Of a stretch of 16,296 nucleotides of DNA, positions 7,354 to 16,121 are shown piece after piece. How positions within the stretch are numbered: position 1 is the first letter of the stretch; every line of letters starts with the position of its first letter. Source of the DNA: Yes71-27 sp040758635 (GTDB taxonomy: Bacteria > Bacillota > Desulfotomaculia > Desulfotomaculales > Ammonificaceae); the NCBI GenBank assembly GCA_040758635.1, contig JBFLVI010000046.1:1-16296 (forward strand), read 5' to 3'. A program made the translations under genes and the position numbers. The notes beneath the pieces were generated by a model. It did no database searches and was not told the origin of the DNA. It was given only the letters and a program-made list of their open reading frames with translations.

Positions 7354-7380
7354 TAAAAATTTACGCCAGTTCTCCGGCGT
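7354..7380 (-). terminator. Possible terminator after carD
   Basis: On the minus strand ACGCC (7376-7380) pairs with GGCGT (7363-7367) around an eight-base loop and is followed by AAATTTTTAAA. The five-pair stem and broken T-run are weak, so some read-through into yacL is plausible. Confidence 0.45.
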
Positions 7381-7391
7381 ACGCTGCGTGT

Positions 7392-7868
7392 TCAGGCAAA
7401 CGCTTTGTCCAAAAGTCGCTTTGCTTTCTCCTCCTCCAGTTCGGTCGCCAGCACCAGTTCGCTGATCAGAATTTGTTTTGCCGTTTCCAGCATCCGCTTT
7501 TCGCCCGAGGATAAGCCCTTCTCGCGCTCTCTCCTGGCCAGATTCCGCACCACTTCCGCCACCGCGTAAATGTTGCCGCTCTTAATCTTCTCTAAGTTGA
7601 TCCGGTAGCGGTGGTTCCAGTTACTCGGCATCGTACCGCTGGAAGACTTCAGGAGTTTGAGGATTTTCTGAACTTCACGCTTGTCAATCACCTGTCGCAA
7701 CCCTATTTCCTCACCGTTCGCAATCGGGATCATCACCTTCATGTTGCCAACAGGGAGGCGGAGCACGTAGTACTCTCTTTTCTCGCCTAAAATCTCTTTC
7801 TCCTCGATGGCCTCGATGACACCTGCTCCGTGCATTGGGTAAACAACTTTGTCACCAATCTTAAACAA
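7392..7868 (-). CDS. CarD/CdnL-family RNA polymerase-binding regulator
   Basis: CarD-family proteins bind the RNA polymerase beta subunit and stabilise open promoter complexes. The protein is 158 aa from the chosen start, close to the family size. The Tudor-like RNA polymerase-interaction domain is N-terminal (FKIGDKVVYPMHGAGVIEAI, then EYYVLRLP and MKVMIPI). The helical C-terminal domain carries W84 in SNWNHRYR, matching the conserved tryptophan that wedges at the upstream edge of the bubble. The frame is open to 7946, but TTG 7868 has GGGAGGTGG upstream and gives the standard beginning. The extra upstream residues overlap the promoter -10 elements. In Bacillus this gene is not between disA and yacL. 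It is separately transcribed here from two tandem promoters. Confidence 0.92.
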   Translation of the reverse strand: MFKIGDKVVYPMHGAGVIEAIEEKEILGEKREYYVLRLPVGNMKVMIPIANGEEIGLRQVIDKREVQKILKLLKSSSGTMPSNWNHRYRINLEKIKSGNIYAVAEVVRNLARREREKGLSSGEKRMLETAKQILISELVLATELEEEKAKRLLDKAFA

Positions 7869-7898
7869 TCCGCCACCTCCCGAATCATTAATAATAAA

Positions 7899-7927
7899 AG
7901 GATAACACAATCCGGCAGCTTTGTCAA
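7899..7927 (-). promoter_or_regulatory. carD proximal promoter
   Basis: On the minus strand, a consensus -35 TTGACA (7922-7927), a 17-base spacer and -10 TATCCT (7899-7904). The leader to the TTG start at 7868 is about 25 bases. The spacer carries GCCGGATTGTGT, nearly the same as in the distal promoter. Confidence 0.7.
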
Positions 7928-7936
7928 GAAAAGAGC

Positions 7937-7965
7937 ATTTTAACACATCCGGCTGGGAGTGTCAA
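7937..7965 (-). promoter_or_regulatory. carD distal promoter
   Basis: On the minus strand, -35 TTGACA (7960-7965), a 17-base spacer and -10 TAAAAT (7937-7942), exactly 38 bases upstream of the proximal promoter. The spacer contains GCCGGATGTGT, so the two look like copies of one element. Confidence 0.75.
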
Positions 7966-7979
7966 CTGTTTGCGGACCG

Positions 7980-8003
7980 AAAAAAAACCGATTCTTTAGC
8001 GGT
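7980..8003 (-). terminator. Possible weak terminator after disA
   Basis: On the minus strand ACCG (8000-8003) can pair with CGGT (7987-7990), immediately followed by a run of eight T. The four-pair stem includes the last disA codons and stop. A ten-base palindrome GCGGTACCGC (7999-8008) overlaps it. The T-run and the carD promoters just downstream argue for a boundary; the stem itself is weak. Confidence 0.35.
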
Positions 8004-9054
8004 ACCGCTCCTGTAACAATTCGTTCCAGTACCGCTTCAGGCCTTCCTTGATCAGGCGCGCCCTCGCCTCGCCGATTCCCTCGACGTTATCCAGTTCCTC
8101 AACGGAAGCCTGCAGGATCCGGTTAAAGTTGCCGAAAGTCTTTACGATGTTTTCGATGACCGGCAGGGGTAGCCGGGGAATGCGGCTCAAAATCCGGTAG
8201 CCGCGGGGCGACACGCTCTGGTCCAGGATTCCCGTACCCCCCGAATAGCCCAGCGCCCGGGCAATCAGGGAAAGGTCCAGGATGTCCTCAGCCGGCCAGC
8301 TCCCGATTACTTCCAGGATATCTTCGGGCGTTTTTTCCTTGACCACCGAATAATCCTTGATCACCAGGAGCCCCTCTTCCCGTACGTTGGAGACCAACTC
8401 CTCCACCTGCATCACGATCAAACGGCTCTCGCTGCCAAGTTCGCAGATGTAAAACTCGATCTCCCTGACCACCCGGAGGGTTGTTTCGGTGCGCTGGATC
8501 GCCTTGGTGACTTCTAACAGGGTCGCCGCATCCTCAAACTCCAGCACGGTGAGGTTGACCATCGCCTGACTTAAGACCGCGCGGTATTTTTCCAGGGTTT
8601 GGACCGCCTGGTTTGCCTTGGCCAGAACCACCTCGAGATCGCGCAGCACGTACTTGGTGGACCCCTTGTAGACGGTGATAACGCCCCGCCGTTGCGAAAT
8701 CGAGATCACCAGGGTGCCGGTCTGCTTTGCCACCCGCTCGGCCGTCCGGTGCCGGATACCGGTTTCGGAGGAAGGGATGTTCAGGTCGGGAACGAGCTGG
8801 GTGTTCGCAGCCACAATCCGCCTGGCGTCCTCAGTGAGGATGATGGCGCCGTCCATTTTCGCCAGTTCGTACAGACGAGCCGGTGAAAAATCGGCGTTGA
8901 CGACAAACCCGCCTTCTGCGATCTCGCGTACGCGTTCGCTGTCGCCAACTACGATCAGCGCGCCGTTCTCAGAACGCAGGATGTGTTCGAGACCTTCCCG
9001 GAGCGGCGTCCCGGGCGCAACCTGGCGCAGAATGTTCAGCAACCGGTCGTCCAT
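7996..9054 (-). CDS. disA: DNA integrity scanning protein, diadenylate cyclase DisA
   Basis: Makes c-di-AMP from two ATP and reports DNA damage or unusual DNA structures, delaying sporulation or outgrowth. It has 352 aa, near the usual ~357. The N-terminal DAC domain (about 5-140) has KMDGAIIL (DGA at 68-70) and the RHR motif (101-103) in ETGIRHRTAERVAKQTG. The central part is a helical spine. The C-terminus has a RuvA-like helix-hairpin-helix DNA-binding region (VEGIGEARARLIKEGL, 324-339). Residue 100 before RHR is Ile, where Thr is found in well-studied DisA proteins. ATG 9054 is preceded by GGGAGGAAC, 15 bases after the radA stop, so radA-disA form an operon; RadA is a known functional partner of DisA in Bacillus. 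Confidence 0.96.
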   Translation of the reverse strand: MDDRLLNILRQVAPGTPLREGLEHILRSENGALIVVGDSERVREIAEGGFVVNADFSPARLYELAKMDGAIILTEDARRIVAANTQLVPDLNIPSSETGIRHRTAERVAKQTGTLVISISQRRGVITVYKGSTKYVLRDLEVVLAKANQAVQTLEKYRAVLSQAMVNLTVLEFEDAATLLEVTKAIQRTETTLRVVREIEFYICELGSESRLIVMQVEELVSNVREEGLLVIKDYSVVKEKTPEDILEVIGSWPAEDILDLSLIARALGYSGGTGILDQSVSPRGYRILSRIPRLPLPVIENIVKTFGNFNRILQASVEELDNVEGIGEARARLIKEGLKRYWNELLQERYR

Positions 9055-9069
9055 CTGGTGTTCCTCCCT

Positions 9070-10401
9070 CTACTTCTGCAGCGCTGCCTCGATCGCCTCG
9101 GCAACATTGGTTACCCTGATTGTTTCCAAGTAGTCTCTGACCTGCTGTCCGGCACAGACGATCGCCCGTTTAAAGCCCAATTTCGCGGCCTCCTTGAGGC
9201 GGACATCAAGGGCGCTTACCGGGCGGATTTCCCCGGTTAAACCAACCTCGCCGATAACCACCGTACCGGGGAAAACCGGCACTTCCCGGTAACTTGAAGC
9301 CACGGCCACAGCTATCGCCAGGTCAACCGCCGGTTCCACCAGCTTCACGCCGCCCACCGCGTTGATGTAGGTGTCGCTGTTTCCCAACCGGAGCCCCACC
9401 TTTTTATCGAGGACCGCGATTAAGAGCGCCGCCCGGTTGGCATCGCAGCCCGCAGTCATCCGCCGGGGCACGCCGAAGGGATTCCCGCAGACCAGCGCCT
9501 GCACCTCCACCAGCAGCGGCCGCGTGCCCTGGAGCGTCGGCACCGCCACCGACCCAACCACCGCCTCGCCCTGCTTCGACCCGAGGAAAAAAACCGAAGG
9601 GTTTGGTACCTCCACCAGCCCTTCTTCCCGCATCTCGAAGACCCCGATCTCGTTCGTGGCCCCGAAGCGGTTTTTCACCCCGCGCAGAATCCGGTAGGTG
9701 TAGTTCCGGTCACCCTCCAGGTAGAGCACCACGTCAACCGCGTGCTCCAGGAGCCGCGGACCGGCCAGGATCCCTTCCTTGGTGACGTGGCCGATAAGGA
9801 AAAACGGCACCTCCGTCTCCTTGGACAACTGCTGAAACTCCGCCGCACATTCCCGGACCTGGGCGACACTCCCCGGTACCGCCTGAATACGGGCGTGCGT
9901 CATCGCCTGGATGGAGTCAATAACAACCGCGCGCGGACGAACTTCCCGCACGCAATCTTTTATCGCTTCCAGATCGGTTTCCGCCGCAATCAGGACGTTT
10001 GCCGCACCGGCGTTCAGCCGCTTCGCGCGCATCGAGATCTGCCGGACCGACTCCTCGCCGGTGACGTAAAGCACCGGCCCCTTTTCGCTCAGCAAGCGGG
10101 CGACCTGCAATAACAGCGTCGACTTGCCGATTCCCGGATCACCGCCCACAAGAATCAGCGAACCGGGCACAATTCCGCCGCCGAGTACACGGTCAAACTC
10201 GGGAATTCCTACCGGCAGACGTACTTCTTCAACCGCCGCTTCCTGCAAAGAGTGCAGCACAGGCGCCACCCTTCCCTTTTTGCGGGCAGACGCCGGCTTC
10301 GTCGCGGTAAAGCAATCCCACCCCCCGCAAGCCGGACACCGCCCGAGCCAGCGGGGGGAATGGTAGCCGCAGTTGTTGCACTGAAAATCAGTTCTTTGCA
10401 T
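9070..10401 (-). CDS. radA: DNA repair protein RadA (Sms)
   Basis: RecA-like ATPase/helicase that promotes branch migration in recombination. From ATG 10401 it has 443 aa. An N-terminal zinc finger (C8, C11, C22, C25) precedes the ATPase core with Walker A GDPGIGKS (87-94), Walker B-type AVVIDSIQAM and the RadA-specific KNRFG (243-247). A Lon-protease-like C-terminal domain follows (NSDTYINAVGGVKLVEPAVD, then VVIGEVGLTGEIRPV). The start is uncertain. TTG 10422, seven codons earlier, is also possible; neither has a strong ribosome-binding site, and ATG 10401 fits the usual short distance to the zinc finger. It lies just past the clpC terminator and its own promoter was not clear. Confidence 0.94.
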   Translation of the reverse strand: MQRTDFQCNNCGYHSPRWLGRCPACGGWDCFTATKPASARKKGRVAPVLHSLQEAAVEEVRLPVGIPEFDRVLGGGIVPGSLILVGGDPGIGKSTLLLQVARLLSEKGPVLYVTGEESVRQISMRAKRLNAGAANVLIAAETDLEAIKDCVREVRPRAVVIDSIQAMTHARIQAVPGSVAQVRECAAEFQQLSKETEVPFFLIGHVTKEGILAGPRLLEHAVDVVLYLEGDRNYTYRILRGVKNRFGATNEIGVFEMREEGLVEVPNPSVFFLGSKQGEAVVGSVAVPTLQGTRPLLVEVQALVCGNPFGVPRRMTAGCDANRAALLIAVLDKKVGLRLGNSDTYINAVGGVKLVEPAVDLAIAVAVASSYREVPVFPGTVVIGEVGLTGEIRPVSALDVRLKEAAKLGFKRAIVCAGQQVRDYLETIRVTNVAEAIEAALQK

Positions 10402-10475
10402 TAACTCGTCTTGAACCAGCAAATTCTTCTGAAAAAAACCTTTATTCCATTCTAAACTAAATTTCTACAATAAAA

Positions 10476-10594
10476 AAGCCCCGCATTTACAGGAAGCCGG
10501 GTGCAGGAAGCCGGCGGCCGGAACGGAGGGCGAACCCCCTTCTGATCCCGCCATCCGGCATGCTGCACCCGGCGATTCGTCAAAGACGGGGCTT
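10476..10594 (-). terminator. Long composite hairpin terminator after clpC
   Basis: On the minus strand an outer stem AAGCCCCG (10587-10594) pairs with CGGGGCTT (10476-10483) and runs into TTTTTTATT. Inside it, GCCGGGTGCAG is repeated as a perfect 11-base inverted repeat (10496-10506 with 10563-10573). Inside that is a third, imperfect G+C-rich arm (about 10510-10559) with a small apical hairpin. The whole starts 12 bases past the clpC stop. The outer stem plus T-run is a normal terminator; the inner 78 bases look like an insertion into its loop. Confidence 0.8.
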
Positions 10595-10605
10595 GCAGCA
10601 ACCGC

Positions 10606-13035
<2,430 letters not shown>

Positions 13036-13107
13036 GCTTCTGCACTTCCCCCTTTCAGAAACATTTTTACCACGGTCTGTTTTTTCTATTTCAAATCGAA
13101 ACTCTTT

Positions 13108-14181
13108 CTATTCCGCTCCCCGGCCCAGGCGTTCCCGGATAAGCTGCGCCCGCAAAACGTCCCGCTCGGCAGGAGCCAGACTTCGACCGGCCGCCTTGAT
13201 GAGAAAGGCCGGCTGGCTCAGCACCATCAACTCCGCAACCAGGCTGAAAGGTATGCCCTTGATTATCTGCAGCGCCAGACCGAGGCGCAGGTCCGAAAGG
13301 CGCCGGAGCGCCTCCTCGGATTCGATCACCCGCGCGTACTGCAGGATGCCGTAAGACCGGAAAATCCGGTCTTCCAGGGCCTCCGGCTGCTTCTGGTACA
13401 GCCGCTTGCGCGCCTCACGCTCCTGGCTCACCAGGCGGCGCACCAGGGCCGTCAGATCGTTGATGATCTCCTCCTCCTGCCGGCCCAGGGTGATCTGGTT
13501 GGAAACCTGGAACAGATCCCCGGTCGCCTTCGTACCCTCACCGTAAAGGCCGCGCACCGTCAGTCCCAGCTTGCCCAAACCGGAGACCACCTCGCCCAGC
13601 ATCCGGGTGGCTACCAGGCCGGGCAGGTGCAGCATCACGGAGGCGCGGAGCCCGGTGCCCACGTTGGTGGGGCAGGTGACCAGGTAGCCGAACTCCTCGC
13701 TGCAGGCATATTCAAGCGTCTCTTCCAGCAGGTCGTCCACCTTGCTCGCCAGGTTCCAGCACTCCTCAAGCGCAAGGCCGGGCATGAGGCACTGGATCCG
13801 GAGGTGGTCCTCCTCGTTGACCATGATGCTGACCACCTCGTCCGCGCGCAGGACCACCGCCTTTCCCGTTACGTCGCCCTTTATAAAGTCAGGGCTGACC
13901 AGGTGCTTTTCCACCAGGACCTGCCTTTCCACCGGCGTCAACTCCGCCATTCGGGTGAGTTCCAGCGGGCCGACGGCCGCCGCCGTTTTTGACTGCTGGA
14001 CGGCCAGGCCCACCGCGTGCACGACCTCCTCCGCCTGCTCCGGACTCAGGCGGTGCGGAAAAGGGTAAGCCGCAAGGTCGCGCGCCAGCCGCACCCGGCT
14101 GGAAACTACCACGTCCGCCTCGGCGCCACCGTCTTTCATCCAGTTGCTGTACGGATTCTTGAGGGTGTCTTTCAGCGCCAT
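13108..14181 (-). CDS. mcsB: Protein arginine kinase McsB
   Basis: Phosphorylates arginines on CtsR and misfolded proteins, marking them for ClpC-ClpP. It has 357 aa. Phosphagen-kinase signatures: SSRVRLARDL (27-36), NEEDH (122-126), C170 in TCPTNVGTGLRASVMLHLP, and RGLYGEG. The C-terminal RDVLRA (340-345) matches the phosphoarginine-binding RDxxRA pocket of true McsB, so this is an active-type enzyme with the allosteric site. ATG 14181 lies directly after the mcsA stop, with AAGGGGG upstream, implying coupled translation. McsA next door is its activator. Confidence 0.96.
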   Translation of the reverse strand: MALKDTLKNPYSNWMKDGGAEADVVVSSRVRLARDLAAYPFPHRLSPEQAEEVVHAVGLAVQQSKTAAAVGPLELTRMAELTPVERQVLVEKHLVSPDFIKGDVTGKAVVLRADEVVSIMVNEEDHLRIQCLMPGLALEECWNLASKVDDLLEETLEYACSEEFGYLVTCPTNVGTGLRASVMLHLPGLVATRMLGEVVSGLGKLGLTVRGLYGEGTKATGDLFQVSNQITLGRQEEEIINDLTALVRRLVSQEREARKRLYQKQPEALEDRIFRSYGILQYARVIESEEALRRLSDLRLGLALQIIKGIPFSLVAELMVLSQPAFLIKAAGRSLAPAERDVLRAQLIRERLGRGAE

Positions 14182-14718
14182 CTATTTTCCCCCTTCCAGG
14201 CCCTGCTCAAGCTCCCGGATGCGGTCCCGCAGCTCCGCCGCCTTTTCGTATTCTTCCCTGCGGACCGCAGCCTCCAGTTCCTGACGGAGGCGCTTGAGTT
14301 CCCGCTGCACGCCTGTTTTCTTCCCGGTGCGCCGCGGCAGCTTCCCGGTATGCTTCACCGTGCCGTGAATCCGCCGCAAGACCTGGTCCACCGCCGGGCG
14401 GAAAACCGCGTAACAGTCACTGCAACCTAAAAGCCCGCGCCGGGCGAATTCCCGTTCGCGGAGCCCGCACCGGGGGCACTCCCGCGAAACCGGTTCGACC
14501 AGCGCCTGGGGCTCCTGCTGGAACAGCCCCCCTAAAAAGTCGTGCAATACGAGCTGCGGCATCATGAAACTGCCGACCCCGGTTTCCCGCGCGCATTCTT
14601 CGCACAGATGCAATTCCTGCTTCTTGTTGTTCGTAATCTCGGTATAGTGAACCGTCGCCGGCCGCTTATTGCATCGCTCACAAAGCACCGTTTCTCCCTC
14701 CATCGCTTTTCTACCCAA
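14182..14718 (-). CDS. mcsA: McsA, zinc-finger/UVR activator of McsB
   Basis: Activator of McsB kinase and partner in CtsR control. It has 178 aa from TTG 14718. Two zinc-finger pairs are visible: C13/C16 with C39/C42 and C81/C84 with C99/C102. A charged helical C-terminus contains a UVR motif (about 140-175, EAAVRREEYEKAAELRDRIR), similar to that in ClpC. Two starts are possible. TTG 14718 overlaps the ctsR stop (TTGGGTAG) with GGGAGGG immediately upstream, a short spacing; ATG 14703 has no good ribosome-binding site and gives 173 aa. The gene sits in the standard ctsR-mcsA-mcsB-clpC order. Confidence 0.93.
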   Translation of the reverse strand: MGRKAMEGETVLCERCNKRPATVHYTEITNNKKQELHLCEECARETGVGSFMMPQLVLHDFLGGLFQQEPQALVEPVSRECPRCGLREREFARRGLLGCSDCYAVFRPAVDQVLRRIHGTVKHTGKLPRRTGKKTGVQRELKRLRQELEAAVRREEYEKAAELRDRIRELEQGLEGGK

Positions 14719-15184
14719 GGCCCTCCCGCCCGAAAAGCGCCGCCAGCATCGCCTTCAGCAGCGACGCCCGGAGCCGATCACGCGCGGACGGTACCACTTT
14801 CATTATACCCTTGGAGAGCGCCCCGCGGACCAGCACCGCCTCCCGGCGCGTAAGCAGTCCTTCCGCCTCAAGCCGCTCGACAAGCGCCAAGGCCTCCGCC
14901 TCCGAGAGGGCGTCCCCGATAAATTCAAAAATCTCGCGGGCCAGGTCCCGCCGGCTTGTTAGCGGCACCCGGGAAATCCGCAGAAAACCGCCGCCCCCCC
15001 GGCGGCTTTCCACGTAAAAACCGTGGTGCAGGGTAAAGCGGGTCATCAACACGTAATTTATCTGGGAAGGCACGCAGCGAAAACGCAACGCCAGAGCGTT
15101 GCGCTGGACCTCGACCCGCCCGGTCGGGCTCTCGGCCAGCAAACCCTTCAGGTACCTTTCGATTTCGTCCACCAGGCGTCCCAT
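14711..15184 (-). CDS. ctsR: Heat-shock repressor CtsR
   Basis: Winged-helix repressor of clp genes, released by heat and controlled by McsA/McsB and ClpC. It has 157 aa from ATG 15184. The DNA-binding half begins MGRLVDEIERYLKGLL and has the glycine-rich wing SRRGGGGFLRI, with an arginine at 62 as in the well-studied proteins. The C-terminal helical half mediates dimer formation. ATG 15193 three codons earlier is too close to its AAGGG; ATG 15184 has AAGGG at a nine-base spacing and matches the family start. A CtsR-type operator sits about 18 bases before the start, so the operon is self-repressed. Confidence 0.94.
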   Translation of the reverse strand: MGRLVDEIERYLKGLLAESPTGRVEVQRNALALRFRCVPSQINYVLMTRFTLHHGFYVESRRGGGGFLRISRVPLTSRRDLAREIFEFIGDALSEAEALALVERLEAEGLLTRREAVLVRGALSKGIMKVVPSARDRLRASLLKAMLAALFGREGLG

Positions 15185-15201
15185 AGCTTTCATCCCTTAA
15201 T

Positions 15202-15218
15202 TTTGACCTTGACTGACT
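15202..15218 (-). promoter_or_regulatory. CtsR operator (heptad direct repeat)
   Basis: On the minus strand AGTCAGT-CAA-GGTCAAA. The known CtsR box is a direct repeat RGTCAAA-NAN-RGTCAAA. The downstream heptad and the NAN spacer fit exactly; the upstream heptad differs at two of seven positions. It lies just downstream of the candidate -10 and upstream of the ctsR ribosome-binding site, the usual place for self-repression. Confidence 0.75.
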
Positions 15219-15221
15219 TTA

Positions 15222-15250
15222 ACCTTAAATCACTTTGAATGAAAAAGCAA
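15222..15250 (-). promoter_or_regulatory. Candidate promoter of the ctsR operon
   Basis: On the minus strand, -35 TTGCTT (15245-15250), a 17-base spacer and -10 TAAGGT (15222-15227). The boxes are only moderate matches to the sigma-A consensus, but the position just upstream of the CtsR operator fits repression. Other weak pairs exist nearby. Confidence 0.45.
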
Positions 15251-15327
15251 CCCCTTTCACAACCGTTTTTACCCTTTGAAGGCTAACAATAAACCGAAAT
15301 TACTACATTTTGGGTCTCTTTCGCCCG

Positions 15328-15359
15328 CAGGCAAACTTTCACTCAGGCAAACTTTCACT
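15328..15359. repeat. Two perfect tandem copies of a 16-base unit
   Basis: CAGGCAAACTTTCACT occurs at 15328-15343 and again at 15344-15359 without a mismatch. A related piece, GCAAACTTTTACTTT, lies at about 15395-15409. The array is some 80 bases upstream of the ctsR -35. It could be a regulator-binding array or a recent slippage duplication. Confidence 0.85.
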
Positions 15360-15432
15360 CAAGATAATAAAAAATCTTTCGGGGAGATGATTTTCGCAAA
15401 CTTTTACTTTAAAATCGATTGTAGGGTTCAGG

Positions 15433-15455
15433 AAAAAAGACCCCGGCTTAGGGGC
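15433..15455 (-). terminator. Possible minus-strand terminator upstream of ctsR
   Basis: On the minus strand CCCC-TAAGCC-GGGG is followed two bases later by TTTTTT (15433-15438). The four-pair all-G·C stem is short. It could end a transcript coming from the tRNA-Leu side and insulate the ctsR operon. Confidence 0.35.
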
Positions 15456-15464
15456 AAAATTACC

Positions 15465-15659
15465 GTGGCCACCGATACCTGCGCCAGGATCAGGAGACAA
15501 ATTGCATCGCACCGCAGGGCCGTCCAGCAGCTCCGGCAGGACCGGGAAGCGTCCGAAGGGATTGCCCACGAGTACCAGGTAGGGAGCGACCCCGAAGGCA
15601 TTGACCAGCGGGTCCGCGAGCACGAAGAAAAAATAGTGAACTTTTCAGGCGCTCCTTGA
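15465..15659 (+). CDS. Doubtful small ORF, 64 aa, charged helical
   Basis: Plus-strand frame from GTG 15465, within a longer open frame from 15276. The peptide is rich in Arg, Glu and Gln (ARIRRQIASHRRAVQQLRQD, later DQRVREHEEKIV) and would be helical or coiled. A GGGG lies about 11 bases before the GTG, a loose ribosome-binding site. No family is recognised. It is opposite in direction to all confident genes. It may be real, a decayed fragment or chance. Confidence 0.25.
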   Translation: MATDTCARIRRQIASHRRAVQQLRQDREASEGIAHEYQVGSDPEGIDQRVREHEEKIVNFSGAP

Positions 15660-15696
15660 GCACCACGGTTGCTAAAACTGCTGGCGGGAGCGCAGC

Positions 15697-15867
15697 GTGC
15701 GCATAACCGTTCACAGCCCCGAGAAGAAGCCGGTTGCCGCGGTTGGTGCAAGACTGCCGCGAGCCGTCGCCGAGGCACTGGCGGCCCGGGGAATCGCTCT
15801 TCATACCGGGCAGCGGCTCGAAGAGGTGGAATCCCTTGTTATTTACCTTCCCCACCGGGTAGTGTAG
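15697..15867 (+). CDS. Doubtful small ORF, 56 aa
   Basis: Plus-strand frame from GTG 15697 with GGGAG eight bases upstream, 37 bases after the previous small ORF and in another frame. The peptide has a basic start (VRITVHSPEKKPV), an alanine-rich helix (PRAVAEALAARGIALH) and the end EEVESLVIYLPHRVV. Composition is protein-like, but no family is recognised. With its neighbour it may be a two-gene unit or the remains of one frame-shifted gene. Confidence 0.3.
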   Translation: MRITVHSPEKKPVAAVGARLPRAVAEALAARGIALHTGQRLEEVESLVIYLPHRVV

Positions 15868-15985
15868 AGACAACCGTATATTCGTAGTTCGATACCATAA
15901 AACCAGTAAAGCATGCCGCTTCGGAAACCAAGAATAGAAACTGAAGCAAGATTGCAGATACAACTGTCTGAAAGGAGGATGAACA

Positions 15986-16006
15986 GGCTCCCCGAAACTG
16001 GAAGCC
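15986..16006 (-). terminator. Hairpin just downstream of tRNA-Leu
   Basis: On the minus strand GGCTTCC (16000-16006) pairs with GGGAGCC (15986-15992) across a seven-base loop, with one G·T pair. It lies 13 bases past the tRNA 3' end. Only a broken pyrimidine stretch follows, so it may be a processing or weak termination hairpin. Confidence 0.35.
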
Positions 16007-16019
16007 CTTGAGATTTTCG

Positions 16020-16104
16020 TGGTGCGGGTGAGAGGATTTGAACCTCCACGGGTCATCCCCACCAGATCCTAAGTCTGGCGCGTCTGCCGTTCCGCCACAC
16101 CCGC
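16020..16104 (-). tRNA. tRNA-Leu (anticodon UAG) with encoded CCA
   Basis: The acceptor strands GCGGGTG (16098-16104) and CACCCGC pair fully, followed by discriminator A and a genomic CCA (16020-16022). The anticodon stem CCAGA/TCTGG encloses loop CTTAGGA with anticodon TAG (leucine). A long variable arm (GGGGATGACCC region) marks a class II tRNA. The T-loop is TTCAAAT. Confidence 0.96.
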
Positions 16105-16121
16105 GCCTGCCCACCGGATTC

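Larger units (their letters stand above)
7047..7391. other. carD-yacL intergenic region
   Basis: This 345-base gap has no convincing gene; the 80-codon minus frame in it has no family look or good ribosome-binding site. It holds the yacL promoter (7096-7124), paired ACCGGT palindromes, direct GCCCGGC copies (7104-7110 and 7144-7150), a CCAGGG-AA-CCCTGG palindrome near 7235-7250, two TTGCAA copies (7315-7320, 7323-7328) and a possible carD terminator (7354-7380). Confidence 0.6.
15194..16019. other. Region between tRNA-Leu and ctsR without a recognised gene
   Basis: About 826 bases. The part next to ctsR (to about 15420) is A+T-richer and holds the ctsR control region and the 16-base tandem repeat. 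The middle (15460-15870) is G+C-rich with two small plus-strand frames of doubtful status. The part next to tRNA-Leu is A+T-richer again, with a hairpin at 15986-16006 and an AAAGGAGG (15971-15978) not followed by a usable frame. No mobile-element ends or known RNA were recognised. Confidence 0.6.

Noticed and set aside
13064..13094. Promoter for clpC in the mcsB-clpC gap
   Set aside because: TTGAAA and TAAAAA are 19 bases apart, too far for a confident sigma-A promoter; clpC is adequately explained as the last gene of the ctsR operon.
15490..16062. 190-codon minus-strand frame between tRNA-Leu and ctsR
   Set aside because: It runs into tRNA-Leu, has low-complexity, non-protein-like stretches and no good start; the opposite strand looks slightly more coding-like.
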